Source: CAYNWT01 sp964485095 (GTDB lineage Bacteria; Planctomycetota; Planctomycetia; Planctomycetales; Planctomycetaceae). From it: a DNA stretch of 64,000 bases. Position 1 is the first letter of the stretch. Every line of letters begins with the position of its first letter. Location of the stretch: NCBI GenBank assembly GCA_964485095.1, contig CAZAIB010000003.1, positions 1-64,000 on the forward strand, written 5' to 3'. The notes under the pieces are model-generated. The model did not search any database. It was given only the letters and a program-made list of their open reading frames with translations, and was not told the origin of the DNA. Positions 44,088-52,588 of the stretch are shown one piece after another. Made by a program: the position numbers and the translations under genes.

Positions 44088-45031
44088 TTGTCTCGCGGCG
44101 CCTGACCAGCATCGGCAGTGGCCTTCACGTACTGCTTGTAGGCGTCGGCCACTTTCCCCGCTGCGGTATCACCATCGTGGATGTACATCGCATACCTGAG
44201 TCGCAGTTTTTCGCCCGCGGCCAGTTTTACGTGTTTCGGTTTTTCTTTGCCCTTCGTGTAAGCCGCATCGCCGAACGGGCTGATTGAAAACAAACCATAG
44301 TTGCGAACGTGGTACCGCGACTTGCGCATGTTTTTCGGATGATCGAACAGTGCGATGCCGTAGGTTTTGTCGTTCACTTTGCCGTAGTAGTCGACCCACG
44401 CAGACGTTTGGCCCCAGCATTTGCCGGTCCCTTTTTTGCCGTCCGCATTCACAACCTTGCCGGTTTCTTTTTCTCGTAGGCTGTTGACCATGCGGAAGCC
44501 GAACAGGCCTTCTTTGGTGTCGCCGAACTCAACAGGGCCGTGGTTCGCAACGAAGGTGATGTCGTAGGCCACCAGTCGATTGGGGAACACAACAATCGAT
44601 GTTTCTTCATCAACAATTGGCTTACCTTCGAGCGACTGCCATGAGTTCATCACGTGCAGTTGCGGCATGCGTTTGCCGCCGACTGTTACCAGGTTTGAGT
44701 GAGCTCCCGTGGTCAGGATCTTTCCTTTTTCGGCCCAGAAGTCGACGTCGTTCACTTTGTCTACGGACACCCAGACACCTTTGTGATGCGGATGGTCTTC
44801 GGGATCTTTCAGTGCTCGCGTTAGCACGGTTCCATCTGCCGATCGAACGGGCAGCAGAAACGGTTTCGGCAGCGCGCCCATTTTGTTCATGCGATACACG
44901 GCGAACGGTTTGTCGCCGATCTTGATATCCACGCTCTTGCCATCTTTGGCCGGCACCATGGTGACTCGCGCGTCCTGAGCGGCAGCGGGGAACGCGATTA
45001 AAGCCAGCAGAATCGGAGTCAACAGTTTCAT
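44084..45031 (-). CDS. Secreted PmoA-like (DUF6807) protein
   Basis: A 315-residue exported protein; signal peptide MKLLTPILLALIAFPAAAQ. The family hallmark DPEDHPHHKGVWVSVD lies near residue 80, with FWAEKGKI and a CWGQTSAWVDYYG segment further on. The PmoA/DUF6807 family is frequent in planctomycetes and near sugar-catabolic genes, with a presumed jelly-roll fold; no activity is established. It leads a three-gene minus-strand operon with the ankyrin and nnrD genes. Confidence 0.88.
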   Translation of the reverse strand: MKLLTPILLALIAFPAAAQDARVTMVPAKDGKSVDIKIGDKPFAVYRMNKMGALPKPFLLPVRSADGTVLTRALKDPEDHPHHKGVWVSVDKVNDVDFWAEKGKILTTGAHSNLVTVGGKRMPQLHVMNSWQSLEGKPIVDEETSIVVFPNRLVAYDITFVANHGPVEFGDTKEGLFGFRMVNSLREKETGKVVNADGKKGTGKCWGQTSAWVDYYGKVNDKTYGIALFDHPKNMRKSRYHVRNYGLFSISPFGDAAYTKGKEKPKHVKLAAGEKLRLRYAMYIHDGDTAAGKVADAYKQYVKATADAGQAPRDK

Positions 45032-45135
45032 TGCGAGAGCCTCAAAGGTTGGTGCACCGTTGGATCAACTTGCTACCCAGTATCGCGGTTCTTAGGCTCT
45101 GACGTCCACCTTCAAACCTCCGACGCGAATATCCA

Positions 45136-45729
45136 ATGCCACGCCACTTTGCTGCGACACGCCCGATGTCTCCACCCGCTGCCAAAGATGGCCCGTGGGA
45201 ATTGACACTGGCCGGCGAACTTACCGAAAAGCATTCCGAACTGGTCATGCAGTTCACCGAAGTGCCGATGCGAAGTACGGGCACGCTGTGGATCGATTCG
45301 TGCGGGGGCAGCGTCTACGCGGGCCTGTCCATTGCGACCATCATTCGTCTGCGCGGCTTAAACGTGACCGCGATGGTGGCTGGAGAATGTTCGTCGGCCG
45401 CGCTGCTTCCGTTCGCCGCGTGTTCGAAGCGATACGTCACACCGCATTCGACGTTGTTGTTCCATCCGATGCGATGGGCGTCGGAAGAAGATGTTCAGTT
45501 GGAACAGGCCACTGAGTGGGCTCGGCATTTCAAATTGCTCGAAGAGAACCTGGACGGCCTGCTGGCGAAAATGTTTGGAGTGTCGGAGGAATTTTTGGCT
45601 AAATGGTGCCGCCCCGGCCGGTTCGTGAGCGGTCCGGAAATTGTCGACGCGGGTTTGGCTCAACTGGTTACGTTGTTTGACGGACCACTGACAAACCAAA
45701 TTGCCGCCAGCCGAAACACCGAAAGCTAA
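45136..45729 (+). CDS. ClpP/SDH-like serine protease-fold protein
   Basis: A 197-residue protein of the ClpP/crotonase fold. The expected nucleophile is in GECSSAALLPFAAC and the His in PHSTLLFHPMR, and the oxyanion-type glycine loop is in IDSCGGSVYAGLSIATII. It is shorter and more divergent than housekeeping ClpP, and there is no ClpX gene nearby. It may be a paralogue with a specialised or inactive role. The start is not certain: ATG 45166 is an alternative. Confidence 0.83.
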   Translation: MPRHFAATRPMSPPAAKDGPWELTLAGELTEKHSELVMQFTEVPMRSTGTLWIDSCGGSVYAGLSIATIIRLRGLNVTAMVAGECSSAALLPFAACSKRYVTPHSTLLFHPMRWASEEDVQLEQATEWARHFKLLEENLDGLLAKMFGVSEEFLAKWCRPGRFVSGPEIVDAGLAQLVTLFDGPLTNQIAASRNTES

Positions 45730-45825
45730 ACCAAACGCAAGCAAACGGGCTCCGCGCATTTTGATCAAAACGTAACTACAATGGGTTCAGCCCGAACTCT
45801 CAAACCAAACACCAGACGCAACAAC

Positions 45826-46845
45826 ATGTCAGAGAAACCAAAAGTCATCATCAGTGCGTTTGCCGACGAAGCGGCGAACCGCAAAACAGCCATCGAACAG
45901 ATGACCACACTGGCCGGTATCGGCCTGAAGTGGTACAGCCCGCGATTCATCGATGTTGATGGCAGCGGAACCGTGAAGCACGTTGTTGATTTGTCTGACG
46001 ACGAATACGAACAGATGCGGCAGTTGCACACCGAGTACGGCATGAACGTCACCAGCATTGGTGCTCGAGTTGGCAAGGTGAAGCTGCTGGATGTCGATGA
46101 TGGCTCGCACAACAAGTTTGTACCCATCGACGAGTACCTGGATGGCGAAGTCGCTTCCACAATCAACGCCGCGAAGCAGTTGGGAACCAAGCTCATCCGC
46201 GGGTTCTCGTTCTATCATCCGCGCGGGACTCAAGCTGACGATCATGTTGGGCAGGCGGCCGACAACATTCGAAGAATTGTCGAAGCGTGTGCGGCTGAAG
46301 ACCTGATTTATGGACTCGAGATCGAACCAAACCTTGTTGGCGAAACCGGTCCGCTGCTGGACAAACTGGTTAAGACTGTCGATCACGCCAATATCGTCGC
46401 CATCTTCGACGGCGGCAACGTTGCGGCTCAAAACAAGAACGCCGTGCAGTGCTACACTGAATACCTGGACTGCCGCGACAGCATGGGTTGGATGCACGTC
46501 AAAGATTACAGCATCGATCCATCACTGGTCTGGGAAGGCGCGGTGGATGAAGATCGCTTGAAGAACTTTGTCCCTGCCGACGCGGGCGATGCGGGCCACG
46601 AAATGGTTCTCAAAGATCTTCGTGATAACCTGCCGGCGCTGACAAAGAAAATGCAGGGGCTGGGTGTGCCGGGGTTCTTCCTGGAAACAGAACCGCACCT
46701 CAAGGGCGGCGGTCAGTTTGGCGGGTTCAGTGGGCCGGACGGCATGGGCGTCGCCGTGCGAAGTTTGTGCAGCCTGCTGGACTACGTGGGAATCGACTAC
46801 GACCTCAGGTCGTTCGCCGACATCCGCGAACTCCGCGGATTCTGA
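45826..46845 (+). CDS. Sugar phosphate isomerase/epimerase (TIM barrel)
   Basis: A 339-residue cytosolic protein from ATG 45826. Xylose-isomerase-like TIM barrel (AP_endonuc_2): VIISAFADEAANRKTAIEQ, IGLKWYSPRFIDVDG, LIRGFSFYHP, YGLEIEPNLVGETG, IVAIFDGGNV, WMHVKDY and GFFLETEPHL. The Glu/Asp/His residues in GLEIEP, FDGGN, HVKD and ETEP probably bind a divalent metal. Substrate unknown. It is followed within 16 bp by a small unknown gene. Confidence 0.87.
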   Translation: MSEKPKVIISAFADEAANRKTAIEQMTTLAGIGLKWYSPRFIDVDGSGTVKHVVDLSDDEYEQMRQLHTEYGMNVTSIGARVGKVKLLDVDDGSHNKFVPIDEYLDGEVASTINAAKQLGTKLIRGFSFYHPRGTQADDHVGQAADNIRRIVEACAAEDLIYGLEIEPNLVGETGPLLDKLVKTVDHANIVAIFDGGNVAAQNKNAVQCYTEYLDCRDSMGWMHVKDYSIDPSLVWEGAVDEDRLKNFVPADAGDAGHEMVLKDLRDNLPALTKKMQGLGVPGFFLETEPHLKGGGQFGGFSGPDGMGVAVRSLCSLLDYVGIDYDLRSFADIRELRGF

Positions 46846-46861
46846 TTGCAGGGCCGAATCA

Positions 46862-47215
46862 ATGAATGAACCGATCCAAAAGGACGATTCCCGTTCGATG
46901 GACGAACAGCTTGATGCCGTCGTCGAGTGCGTTCGAGCCGACGGGTGTCTTTCGCAGGACGATTTACAGTCGTTCAGAAAATCCATCGCCCTGTTCCAGT
47001 CGCGCATGTGTGCGCACAGCGGCTGGGAAGCAAAGTACCTGCTGCAGGGTGTCGAACGTGTTGTCACAAGTCTAAACACGATGCACGCTGACTCTGGCCG
47101 TAAGCTGATCTCGGCAGAACTAAGCCAGAGTCTTCTTAACCTCATTCACAACGGCCTCGCGATAGGCGAATATGAGGGCTCGGAAGATCCAACCGTCCAA
47201 TGGCGGAAGTGGTAG
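46862..47215 (+). CDS. Small helical protein of unknown function
   Basis: A 117-residue acidic, helical protein from ATG 46862 (DEQLDAVVECVRADGCLSQD, LSQSLLNLIHNGLAIGEYEG). No family is recognised. It lies 16 bp after the isomerase stop and 47 bp before the Trm112-like gene on the same strand, so it is probably part of one transcript. The frame opens further upstream inside the isomerase gene, but that part is an overlap shadow. Confidence 0.62.
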   Translation: MNEPIQKDDSRSMDEQLDAVVECVRADGCLSQDDLQSFRKSIALFQSRMCAHSGWEAKYLLQGVERVVTSLNTMHADSGRKLISAELSQSLLNLIHNGLAIGEYEGSEDPTVQWRKW

Positions 47216-47262
47216 TGGCTCAGACTTCAATTGGAGCCAACTGATAGCAGTGGTGAGAACTT

Positions 47263-47502
47263 ATGCCTTTTGATTTTAACCGCGTCGCCGACATTGCTGT
47301 TTGCCCGGCCTGCCATGCCGAGCTTGTTCATGACGGCGACACACTTGTTGACGTTTCGCCCGAGTGTCGTCGGTCGTTTCAGATTGTCGATGACATTCCG
47401 CGTTTGGTGGTGAGTGAATCAACCGAACTCGCGATCGACGATTGGGCCGCCGTGATGAGCCGAGCCGGCCGCGATGGTTCAACAGGCCAGCCAACCACAT
47501 AA
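47263..47502 (+). CDS. Trm112-like zinc-ribbon protein
   Basis: A 79-residue protein with the Trm112/YcaR pattern: IAVCPACHAELVHDG (CxxC), then a single Cys in VSPECRRSFQIVDDIPRLV; the fourth ligand is degenerate. Trm112-type proteins are small zinc ribbons that partner methyltransferases in eukaryotes and archaea. It directly precedes a gene for a methyltransferase-dipeptidase fusion, but that protein is exported, so a partnership is doubtful. It ends 19 bp before that gene. Confidence 0.75.
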   Translation: MPFDFNRVADIAVCPACHAELVHDGDTLVDVSPECRRSFQIVDDIPRLVVSESTELAIDDWAAVMSRAGRDGSTGQPTT

Positions 47503-47521
47503 CCAAAGCCAGGGAATAACG

Positions 47522-49480
47522 ATGATCAGTACCCGACTGCTGCTTCTCTTGTCCATCGCCGCAACCATCCCTGCAGCGCTTGCTCAGGAAGCGAACGGCG
47601 ACGATACAAAGAAGGCCGACCGCTACGACTACCGCGACAGACACGACCCAAATGGAATTGGCAAGTTCTATCTGGGTCGCGAAATCGCCCACGTCATGGG
47701 TTTCGGCTTCAATGGCAGCGGCGCTCGATGGCTGGAACGATCTTCGCGCGAGCGCGAAGAGAAGCTCACGCTGATGGTGGAATCGCTGAACCTGAAAAAC
47801 GGTGATGTGGTTGCCGACATCGGATGCGGTAGCGGTGTGATATCCAGACTGATGGCGCGGCGCGTTGGCAACGACGGCAAAATCATGGCCGTTGATGTTC
47901 AGGACGAAATGCTGAACCGACTCAAGGAGAACCTCGACAAGGACGGCATCGAAAACGTCATCCCGGTCAAAGGAACGCAGAAGTCACCCAACCTGGAACC
48001 GGAATCCATCGACCTGGCAATCATGGTCGACGTGTACCACGAGTTCGAATTTCCATACGAGATGTTGAGCGCCATTTCGACGGCTCTTAAACCGGGCGGT
48101 CGCGTTTGCTTTGTCGAATACCGCAAGGAAGAACCCGGTGATTACGCTTTGGCCATCCAGCCAGTGCCAATCAAGGAGGTTCATAAGATGTCCATCAAAC
48201 AGGTCATCAAAGAAGCTGTTCAGGACGGCCTTAACCTGCAGTGGAGCGAAACGGTTAGCGTGCTGCCTCAGCAACATATGATCTTCTGCTCGAAACTTGG
48301 CCAGGAAGACAGCAAGAACGAACGTCCGCCGGTCAAGCTGACGAAGAAAGCCATCGACCTGCACAATTCGTGTCTTGTCGTCGACGGACACAACGACCTG
48401 CCCTGGACCATGCGAGCCAAAGCGGATTCGGATTTCGACAAGGTAGATATCTCAAAGCCGACTGAGTTCCACACAGACATCCCGCGGCTGAAAAAGGGCA
48501 ATATGGGGGCGCAGTTCTGGTCGGTCTTCGTTCCGGTCAGCACGATGGAAAGCCAAACCGCGGCCAAGGCCACGTTCGAACAAATCGAACTCACGCACCG
48601 CATGATCAAGCGATACCCGGAGACATTCCACCTGGCACTCACCACCAAGGATGTCGAAGAGGCACGCAAGCTTGGAAAAATTGCCAGCATGATTGGCATG
48701 GAGGGTGGTCACTCCATCGAGAACAACATCGGTCTGCTGCGAAAGTTCTACGCCGAAGGCGCGCGGTATATGACCCTGACGCATTCGAAGACACTGGACT
48801 GGGCCGACGCGTGCACGGACGAAGCTCGACACGGTGGGCTGACTGAGTTCGGTGAAGAAGTCGTTCGCACCATGAACGAACTGGGCATGCTGGTTGATAT
48901 TTCACACGTGTCGCCCGACTGCATGAAAGATGCCATCCGAGTCAGCACGGCTCCGGTCATCGCCTCGCATTCATCAGCGCGTGCTGTCGCTGATCATGTT
49001 CGTAACGTGCCGGATGATGTCCTGAAACTGCTGCCGCAAAAAGACGGTGTCATGATGGTCAATTACTACTCGGGATTCGTGGTTCCCGCCAACATGGAAC
49101 GAACAAAGAAGATTGATGCGTTCCGCAAAGAACTCGAAAAGAAGTATGGCGACGATGCCAGCAAGATTCGCCGCGAAGAAAGCGAGTTTCGCGACAAACT
49201 GCCCATCGTGCCGGGAACCATTCACGACGTGCTGGACCACATCGAACACATCATCAAAGTCGCCGGTGTGAACCACGTGGGTCTGGGTTCAGACTACGAC
49301 GGCATCGGAATGCTGCCCAAACAACTGGAAGACGTCACCAGCTATCCGCTCATCACACAAGGACTCATCGACCGCGGTTACTCCGACGACGACATCCGCA
49401 AGGTTCTGGGTTTGAACCTAATGCGTGTGTGGAAGAAAGCTGAGGACGTCGCGAAGAAAATGCAGGCCGAGAAGAAGTAG
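47522..49480 (+). CDS. Exported SAM-methyltransferase-like domain fused to an M19 membrane dipeptidase
   Basis: A 652-residue protein from ATG 47522 (AGGGA upstream) with signal peptide MISTRLLLLLSIAATIPAALA. Residues 55-255 form a class I methyltransferase-like domain with the SAM loop ADIGCGSG (98-104) and VDVYHEFEFP. Residues 275-645 are a peptidase M19 (renal dipeptidase) domain with apparently intact zinc ligands: His290 and Asp292 (GHND), Glu394 (GMEGGH), His462 (DISH), His483 (ASHSSA) and Asp591 (GLGSDYDG). M19 enzymes hydrolyse dipeptides, including D-amino-acid ones from cell walls. Export of a methyltransferase domain is odd because SAM is cytosolic; it may now bind another ligand. 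Confidence 0.9.
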   Translation: MISTRLLLLLSIAATIPAALAQEANGDDTKKADRYDYRDRHDPNGIGKFYLGREIAHVMGFGFNGSGARWLERSSREREEKLTLMVESLNLKNGDVVADIGCGSGVISRLMARRVGNDGKIMAVDVQDEMLNRLKENLDKDGIENVIPVKGTQKSPNLEPESIDLAIMVDVYHEFEFPYEMLSAISTALKPGGRVCFVEYRKEEPGDYALAIQPVPIKEVHKMSIKQVIKEAVQDGLNLQWSETVSVLPQQHMIFCSKLGQEDSKNERPPVKLTKKAIDLHNSCLVVDGHNDLPWTMRAKADSDFDKVDISKPTEFHTDIPRLKKGNMGAQFWSVFVPVSTMESQTAAKATFEQIELTHRMIKRYPETFHLALTTKDVEEARKLGKIASMIGMEGGHSIENNIGLLRKFYAEGARYMTLTHSKTLDWADACTDEARHGGLTEFGEEVVRTMNELGMLVDISHVSPDCMKDAIRVSTAPVIASHSSARAVADHVRNVPDDVLKLLPQKDGVMMVNYYSGFVVPANMERTKKIDAFRKELEKKYGDDASKIRREESEFRDKLPIVPGTIHDVLDHIEHIIKVAGVNHVGLGSDYDGIGMLPKQLEDVTSYPLITQGLIDRGYSDDDIRKVLGLNLMRVWKKAEDVAKKMQAEKK

Positions 49481-50029
49481 CGGCCGCATCGCGCGGGCAG
49501 GGCAGAGGAGCAGCCGTGGCGGTTGTTGGTTCTCACCGGCGCATAAAGAACGCCGCCACCGCTCAGAGGGGGTTGAGCGATGGCGGCGGTATCGATAGAT
49601 CGAATCAACCAGTCCCTGGTTTTGCAGACAAATCAGTGCAGGTCAATAATTCAGAAACTGTCCTTTGTACTTGCGTACTAAAGACAGCCCGTCTGCCACC
49701 TTTGAATCAGTTTCAACGATCCGGGAGAGAGGCTTCGGATGTAAGTTCCTGGTGTCGCTTGTGAGTCGCAACGAAACCTCTCGTCAACAATGGTATCGTC
49801 GAGCCTGTGAGTGCCTTACAGCAAAGATTGCCGATAGATCGTTGCAGCGATTCTGACTGAACCGCTGCATGCTCGAATCTCTTCGGCGGTGACGGTTATG
49901 ACCACCGCTGGTTCCGTGAGCGACGGTTCTTCGGGCACCCGGTTCAAGTGGAACCACATCAATCCGCATACCTGCAGTTCGCAGCACAACCTGACCAGCC
50001 CGAATAACTCGAAGAACAACCAACCAACT
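49481..50029. other. Gap of about 550 bp with a hairpin, before the CPBP gene
   Basis: A hairpin GCCGCCACCGCTCA / TGAGCGATGGCGGC (49552-49587, one mismatch, 8-nt loop) lies 71 bp after the dipeptidase fusion and could end its transcript, though no T-run follows. The rest has no supported gene. The CPBP frame opens upstream to 49889, but that part reads as Ser/Asn/Thr-rich sequence unlike the rest of the protein. Confidence 0.5.
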
Positions 50030-50671
50030 GTGTCCGAACCGCCTGACGCCAACGACGAACAGCAGATCCCTCTGGACCGCTCGGCCTTTCTGAACCTGGC
50101 TGGAGTGTGCGAGGGTGGCCTGGTTGCGATTGCGTTTGTTGTAGGCTGGTTTGTCCACGTCAATCCGGTTCAACAGTTGTACTTCGACTGGTGGAGCCTG
50201 TTGGTTGGCGTTCTCGCGACAGTACCCATGCTGGTTCTGTTTGGGGTTCTTTACTGGACGGACCTGCCACCGTTTAGACGCATCCGAGACATGCTGTGCG
50301 AAATGCTCTCACCACTACTCGCACAGTGTCGTTGGTTCGACATTGTCCTGCTGGCATTCATGGCCGGACTTTGCGAAGAACTTCTGTTTCGCGGCACTCT
50401 GCAAATCTGGGCCAGCGGCCAGTGGGGACTACCGACCGCGATCGTGGTCGTGAGCATCGTGTTCGGGCTGGTTCACTTCGTCACGCCCACATACTTCATC
50501 CTGGCCGCAGCAATCGCAGCGTATCTGTCCGGCACAATGTACCTGGTCGATCGCCCGAATTTACTGATCCCAATCACAACCCACGCACTCTACGACTACA
50601 TCGGCTTCCTGGTCCTGGTTGCCGAGTACCGCAAGTCTCAACGCCAAAGCCCGCTGCCCCTGAACCAATAA
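50030..50671 (+). CDS. CPBP-family intramembrane metalloprotease
   Basis: A membrane protein of about 213 residues from GTG 50030 (ATG 49898 or GTG 49889 would add an atypical N-terminus). About six helices; the family motif EELLFRGTL gives the Glu-Glu and Arg, followed by FGLVHF and an NLLIPITTHALYDY motif with the expected His residues. The CPBP/CAAX-protease (Abi) family includes Rce1-like proteases and bacteriocin self-immunity proteins. The substrate is unknown. Confidence 0.85.
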   Translation: MSEPPDANDEQQIPLDRSAFLNLAGVCEGGLVAIAFVVGWFVHVNPVQQLYFDWWSLLVGVLATVPMLVLFGVLYWTDLPPFRRIRDMLCEMLSPLLAQCRWFDIVLLAFMAGLCEELLFRGTLQIWASGQWGLPTAIVVVSIVFGLVHFVTPTYFILAAAIAAYLSGTMYLVDRPNLLIPITTHALYDYIGFLVLVAEYRKSQRQSPLPLNQ

Positions 50672-50735
50672 CGATGAAAAGGCGAGAGACGCCGTGGACT
50701 CATATCTCCTGGCTCAGGAACCGGATGAGGCGAAC

Positions 50736-51305
50736 CTACCGCACTGACAGCATGGACTCGAGGGCCAGCATCACGGCAAGTGCACCGAGTAACATGTAGG
50801 CCACGACTGGATCGACCAGTGATGGATCAGTCAGGAACTGTTTGACGGAACCAAGACGATGCCAAAGGTAAAAACCAAGTGGTACCGTAAGTGTGCCGAA
50901 TAGCAGCAGCATCCAAACAGGCGAACCGTGTTGCAGCATGACGCCACTGTCACCGACACGGTCAAAGGAGCCGACAGCAATGTACGCCCCATTTGCCAAC
51001 AGGCAAAAACCGGCGAAGAACATTGCAATGTTGCGCGCTGTGGCGAAGCGCCGCGGCATGAACCACCAAACAGCGGCGGGAACCATGCAACCAAGGATTG
51101 GGCCAAGCCAAACAACAACCGACGGGTTTGGGTTCGGTGAAACGTCAGTCCGCGAAATCGTAAGCGGATGCAACACGACGCGTTCGACCGTGCCACCAGT
51201 AGTCAGCGCACCCACGACATGGCCAAGTTCGTGAACGGCCATCATTGCGAACCAACTCAGCACTAACAGCGAGACGACAAATACGAACTGGTGAAAGCGT
51301 TGCAT
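50736..51305 (-). CDS. Membrane metalloprotease-like protein (M50-type HELGH)
   Basis: A 189-residue multi-pass membrane protein. The first hydrophobic helix ends in a zinc-protease motif HELGH (residues 25-29; AMMAVHELGHVVGALTTGG), as in M50/site-2-protease and YwhC-like proteins. About four more helices follow. The second M50 motif (NPDG-like) is not clearly present, so activity is uncertain. It is convergent with the CPBP gene, so two membrane-protease-like genes meet tail to tail here. Confidence 0.78.
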   Translation of the reverse strand: MQRFHQFVFVVSLLVLSWFAMMAVHELGHVVGALTTGGTVERVVLHPLTISRTDVSPNPNPSVVVWLGPILGCMVPAAVWWFMPRRFATARNIAMFFAGFCLLANGAYIAVGSFDRVGDSGVMLQHGSPVWMLLLFGTLTVPLGFYLWHRLGSVKQFLTDPSLVDPVVAYMLLGALAVMLALESMLSVR

Positions 51306-51367
51306 TCAGGCATCCATCAGTTGTCGAAGGCCTAGCGTAAAGACCCTGTTATCCGCCGTGAAGCGGG

Positions 51368-51742
51368 TTAAGACTCCACCCATTTAATTGCGCTAGGCAA
51401 TTGCTGCGATCCGAGAAACTGCTCCATCGCCAAGAACGCGTCGGCGGCAGAAACCACCATAGAAGTTGGGTAATAGTCGCACTGGAAGTTGTTGATCAGG
51501 AAGTCCACAGTTTCATCGCTCTCATCCACGCCATCGGAATAGTAGCCAGAGTCACCCGACTCGCGAAAATAAAAGGCAACCGCGCGATCACGGTTGATGA
51601 AGACGGCAATTGACGGATCTGTTTCCGACGCGGTGGCAAGCCAGAACGACGCGTAATGATCGTCGTGGCGGAACGAGAGATGTAGTCGCAGTTGGGCGAC
51701 GGTTTCAATCTCGTAGTGATCGCGAAACACCGACAGTTTCAT
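51368..51742 (-). CDS. Imm1-like immunity protein (orphan)
   Basis: A 124-residue protein read from the Met at 51742 (an upstream Met at 51790 is also in frame). The C-terminal pattern fits the Imm1 family: a strand SIAVFINRDRAVAFYF, a YYSDGVDE turn, an FPxS-like YYPTSMVVSAADAFLAMEQFL and a closing LPSAIKWVE. Imm1 proteins neutralise toxins of contact-dependent or polymorphic toxin systems. No toxin gene is adjacent, so it may guard against toxins of neighbours or be a leftover. Assignment is by pattern only. Confidence 0.6.
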   Translation of the reverse strand: MKLSVFRDHYEIETVAQLRLHLSFRHDDHYASFWLATASETDPSIAVFINRDRAVAFYFRESGDSGYYSDGVDESDETVDFLINNFQCDYYPTSMVVSAADAFLAMEQFLGSQQLPSAIKWVES

Positions 51743-51888
51743 TGATCTCGTGCGAACAACAAACGGTTTTGACGGCACCGCCATGAACAAGCAAACAAAC
51801 GGCGTCTGAACTGCAAGTAACTTTACCGATGCCGGCTCGCTTGACCAGCAAGGAAGGTGTGCTGAAGGCCTGGCTTACCCTCCCACCT

Positions 51889-52419
51889 CTAGCGAAGGTC
51901 GTTGAGAACTCGATACCAGTGTTCTTCAACCTTCGATTCTGGTTCGTACATGAACATCCCGCCCGGTACATCAAGGTTGTCGTGTTCCAGGTAGGCGAAC
52001 CCGTACTCGCCGGCGTGTCCCATATTTCTGGTGCAGATTGCAACGGCCAGCGCTCCGGTCGAACTTCGAGCTGCGCAAACCCTCACACCTTTCCGATTCA
52101 TCATTGAGTCGTATGCCGGGCCGCGGCGGAGTTTCACCGTGCCCGCATCGCTTGGTCGCTCAGTGACATACACCATTTGCATCGCGGTCGGTTCCGTCAC
52201 GTCCCTGAGCAGGAATTCGCCCTCCTCTCCGGCGGCGAGTTCCTCGTAGGCACGGACTTCGGCCACAATGGCTTCCATGCGGTCACGATTGAAAAATCCG
52301 GCGTTCTGCCACACGAAGAGGCCAAATGGGCTCACCAGGAATAGTCCCACGGCGCAGATGAACGCCAAAATGCTGAGGCAAGCCGTCCAGCGAATGGCTG
52401 ATTGGGTATTCTTATTCAT
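51889..52419 (-). CDS. Single-span membrane protein of unknown function
   Basis: A 176-residue protein with one N-terminal membrane anchor (about 13-36, ACLSILAFICAVGLFLVSPF) and a soluble domain facing out. The soluble part has strand-rich stretches and a GEYGFAYLEHDNLDVPGG segment near 140. No family is recognised. It lies 146 bp upstream of the Imm1-like gene on the same strand, so it may be co-transcribed with it, but nothing shows that they act together. Confidence 0.65.
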   Translation of the reverse strand: MNKNTQSAIRWTACLSILAFICAVGLFLVSPFGLFVWQNAGFFNRDRMEAIVAEVRAYEELAAGEEGEFLLRDVTEPTAMQMVYVTERPSDAGTVKLRRGPAYDSMMNRKGVRVCAARSSTGALAVAICTRNMGHAGEYGFAYLEHDNLDVPGGMFMYEPESKVEEHWYRVLNDLR

Positions 52420-52498
52420 ACGATCTCAGCACTGTTTCCGAACGATTTCGACCGATTTCTAACCCCGGTAGACAAACAACGACTTGGTTGGAATCCTG

Positions 52499-52527
52499 TT
52501 GATGGTCGGTTTTAGCCGAAATAAGAT
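52499..52527 (+). promoter_or_regulatory. Candidate sigma-70-type promoter for the 52.6-64 kb operon
   Basis: TTGATG at 52499-52504 and TAAGAT at 52522-52527 are separated by 17 bp. Both match the consensus at four of six positions, including the key T-T-G and T-A...A-T. They lie 61 bp upstream of the first operon gene. Judged by eye only. Confidence 0.35.
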
Positions 52528-52588
52528 GTACATTCGATCGAATTGACTGTCAGCACCCGCGAACCGCGATTCTGTACAGAGGACTGAA

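Noticed and set aside
45136..45729. Housekeeping ClpP
   Set aside because: The fold and catalytic pattern fit, but length and divergence and lack of clpX nearby argue for a specialised paralogue.
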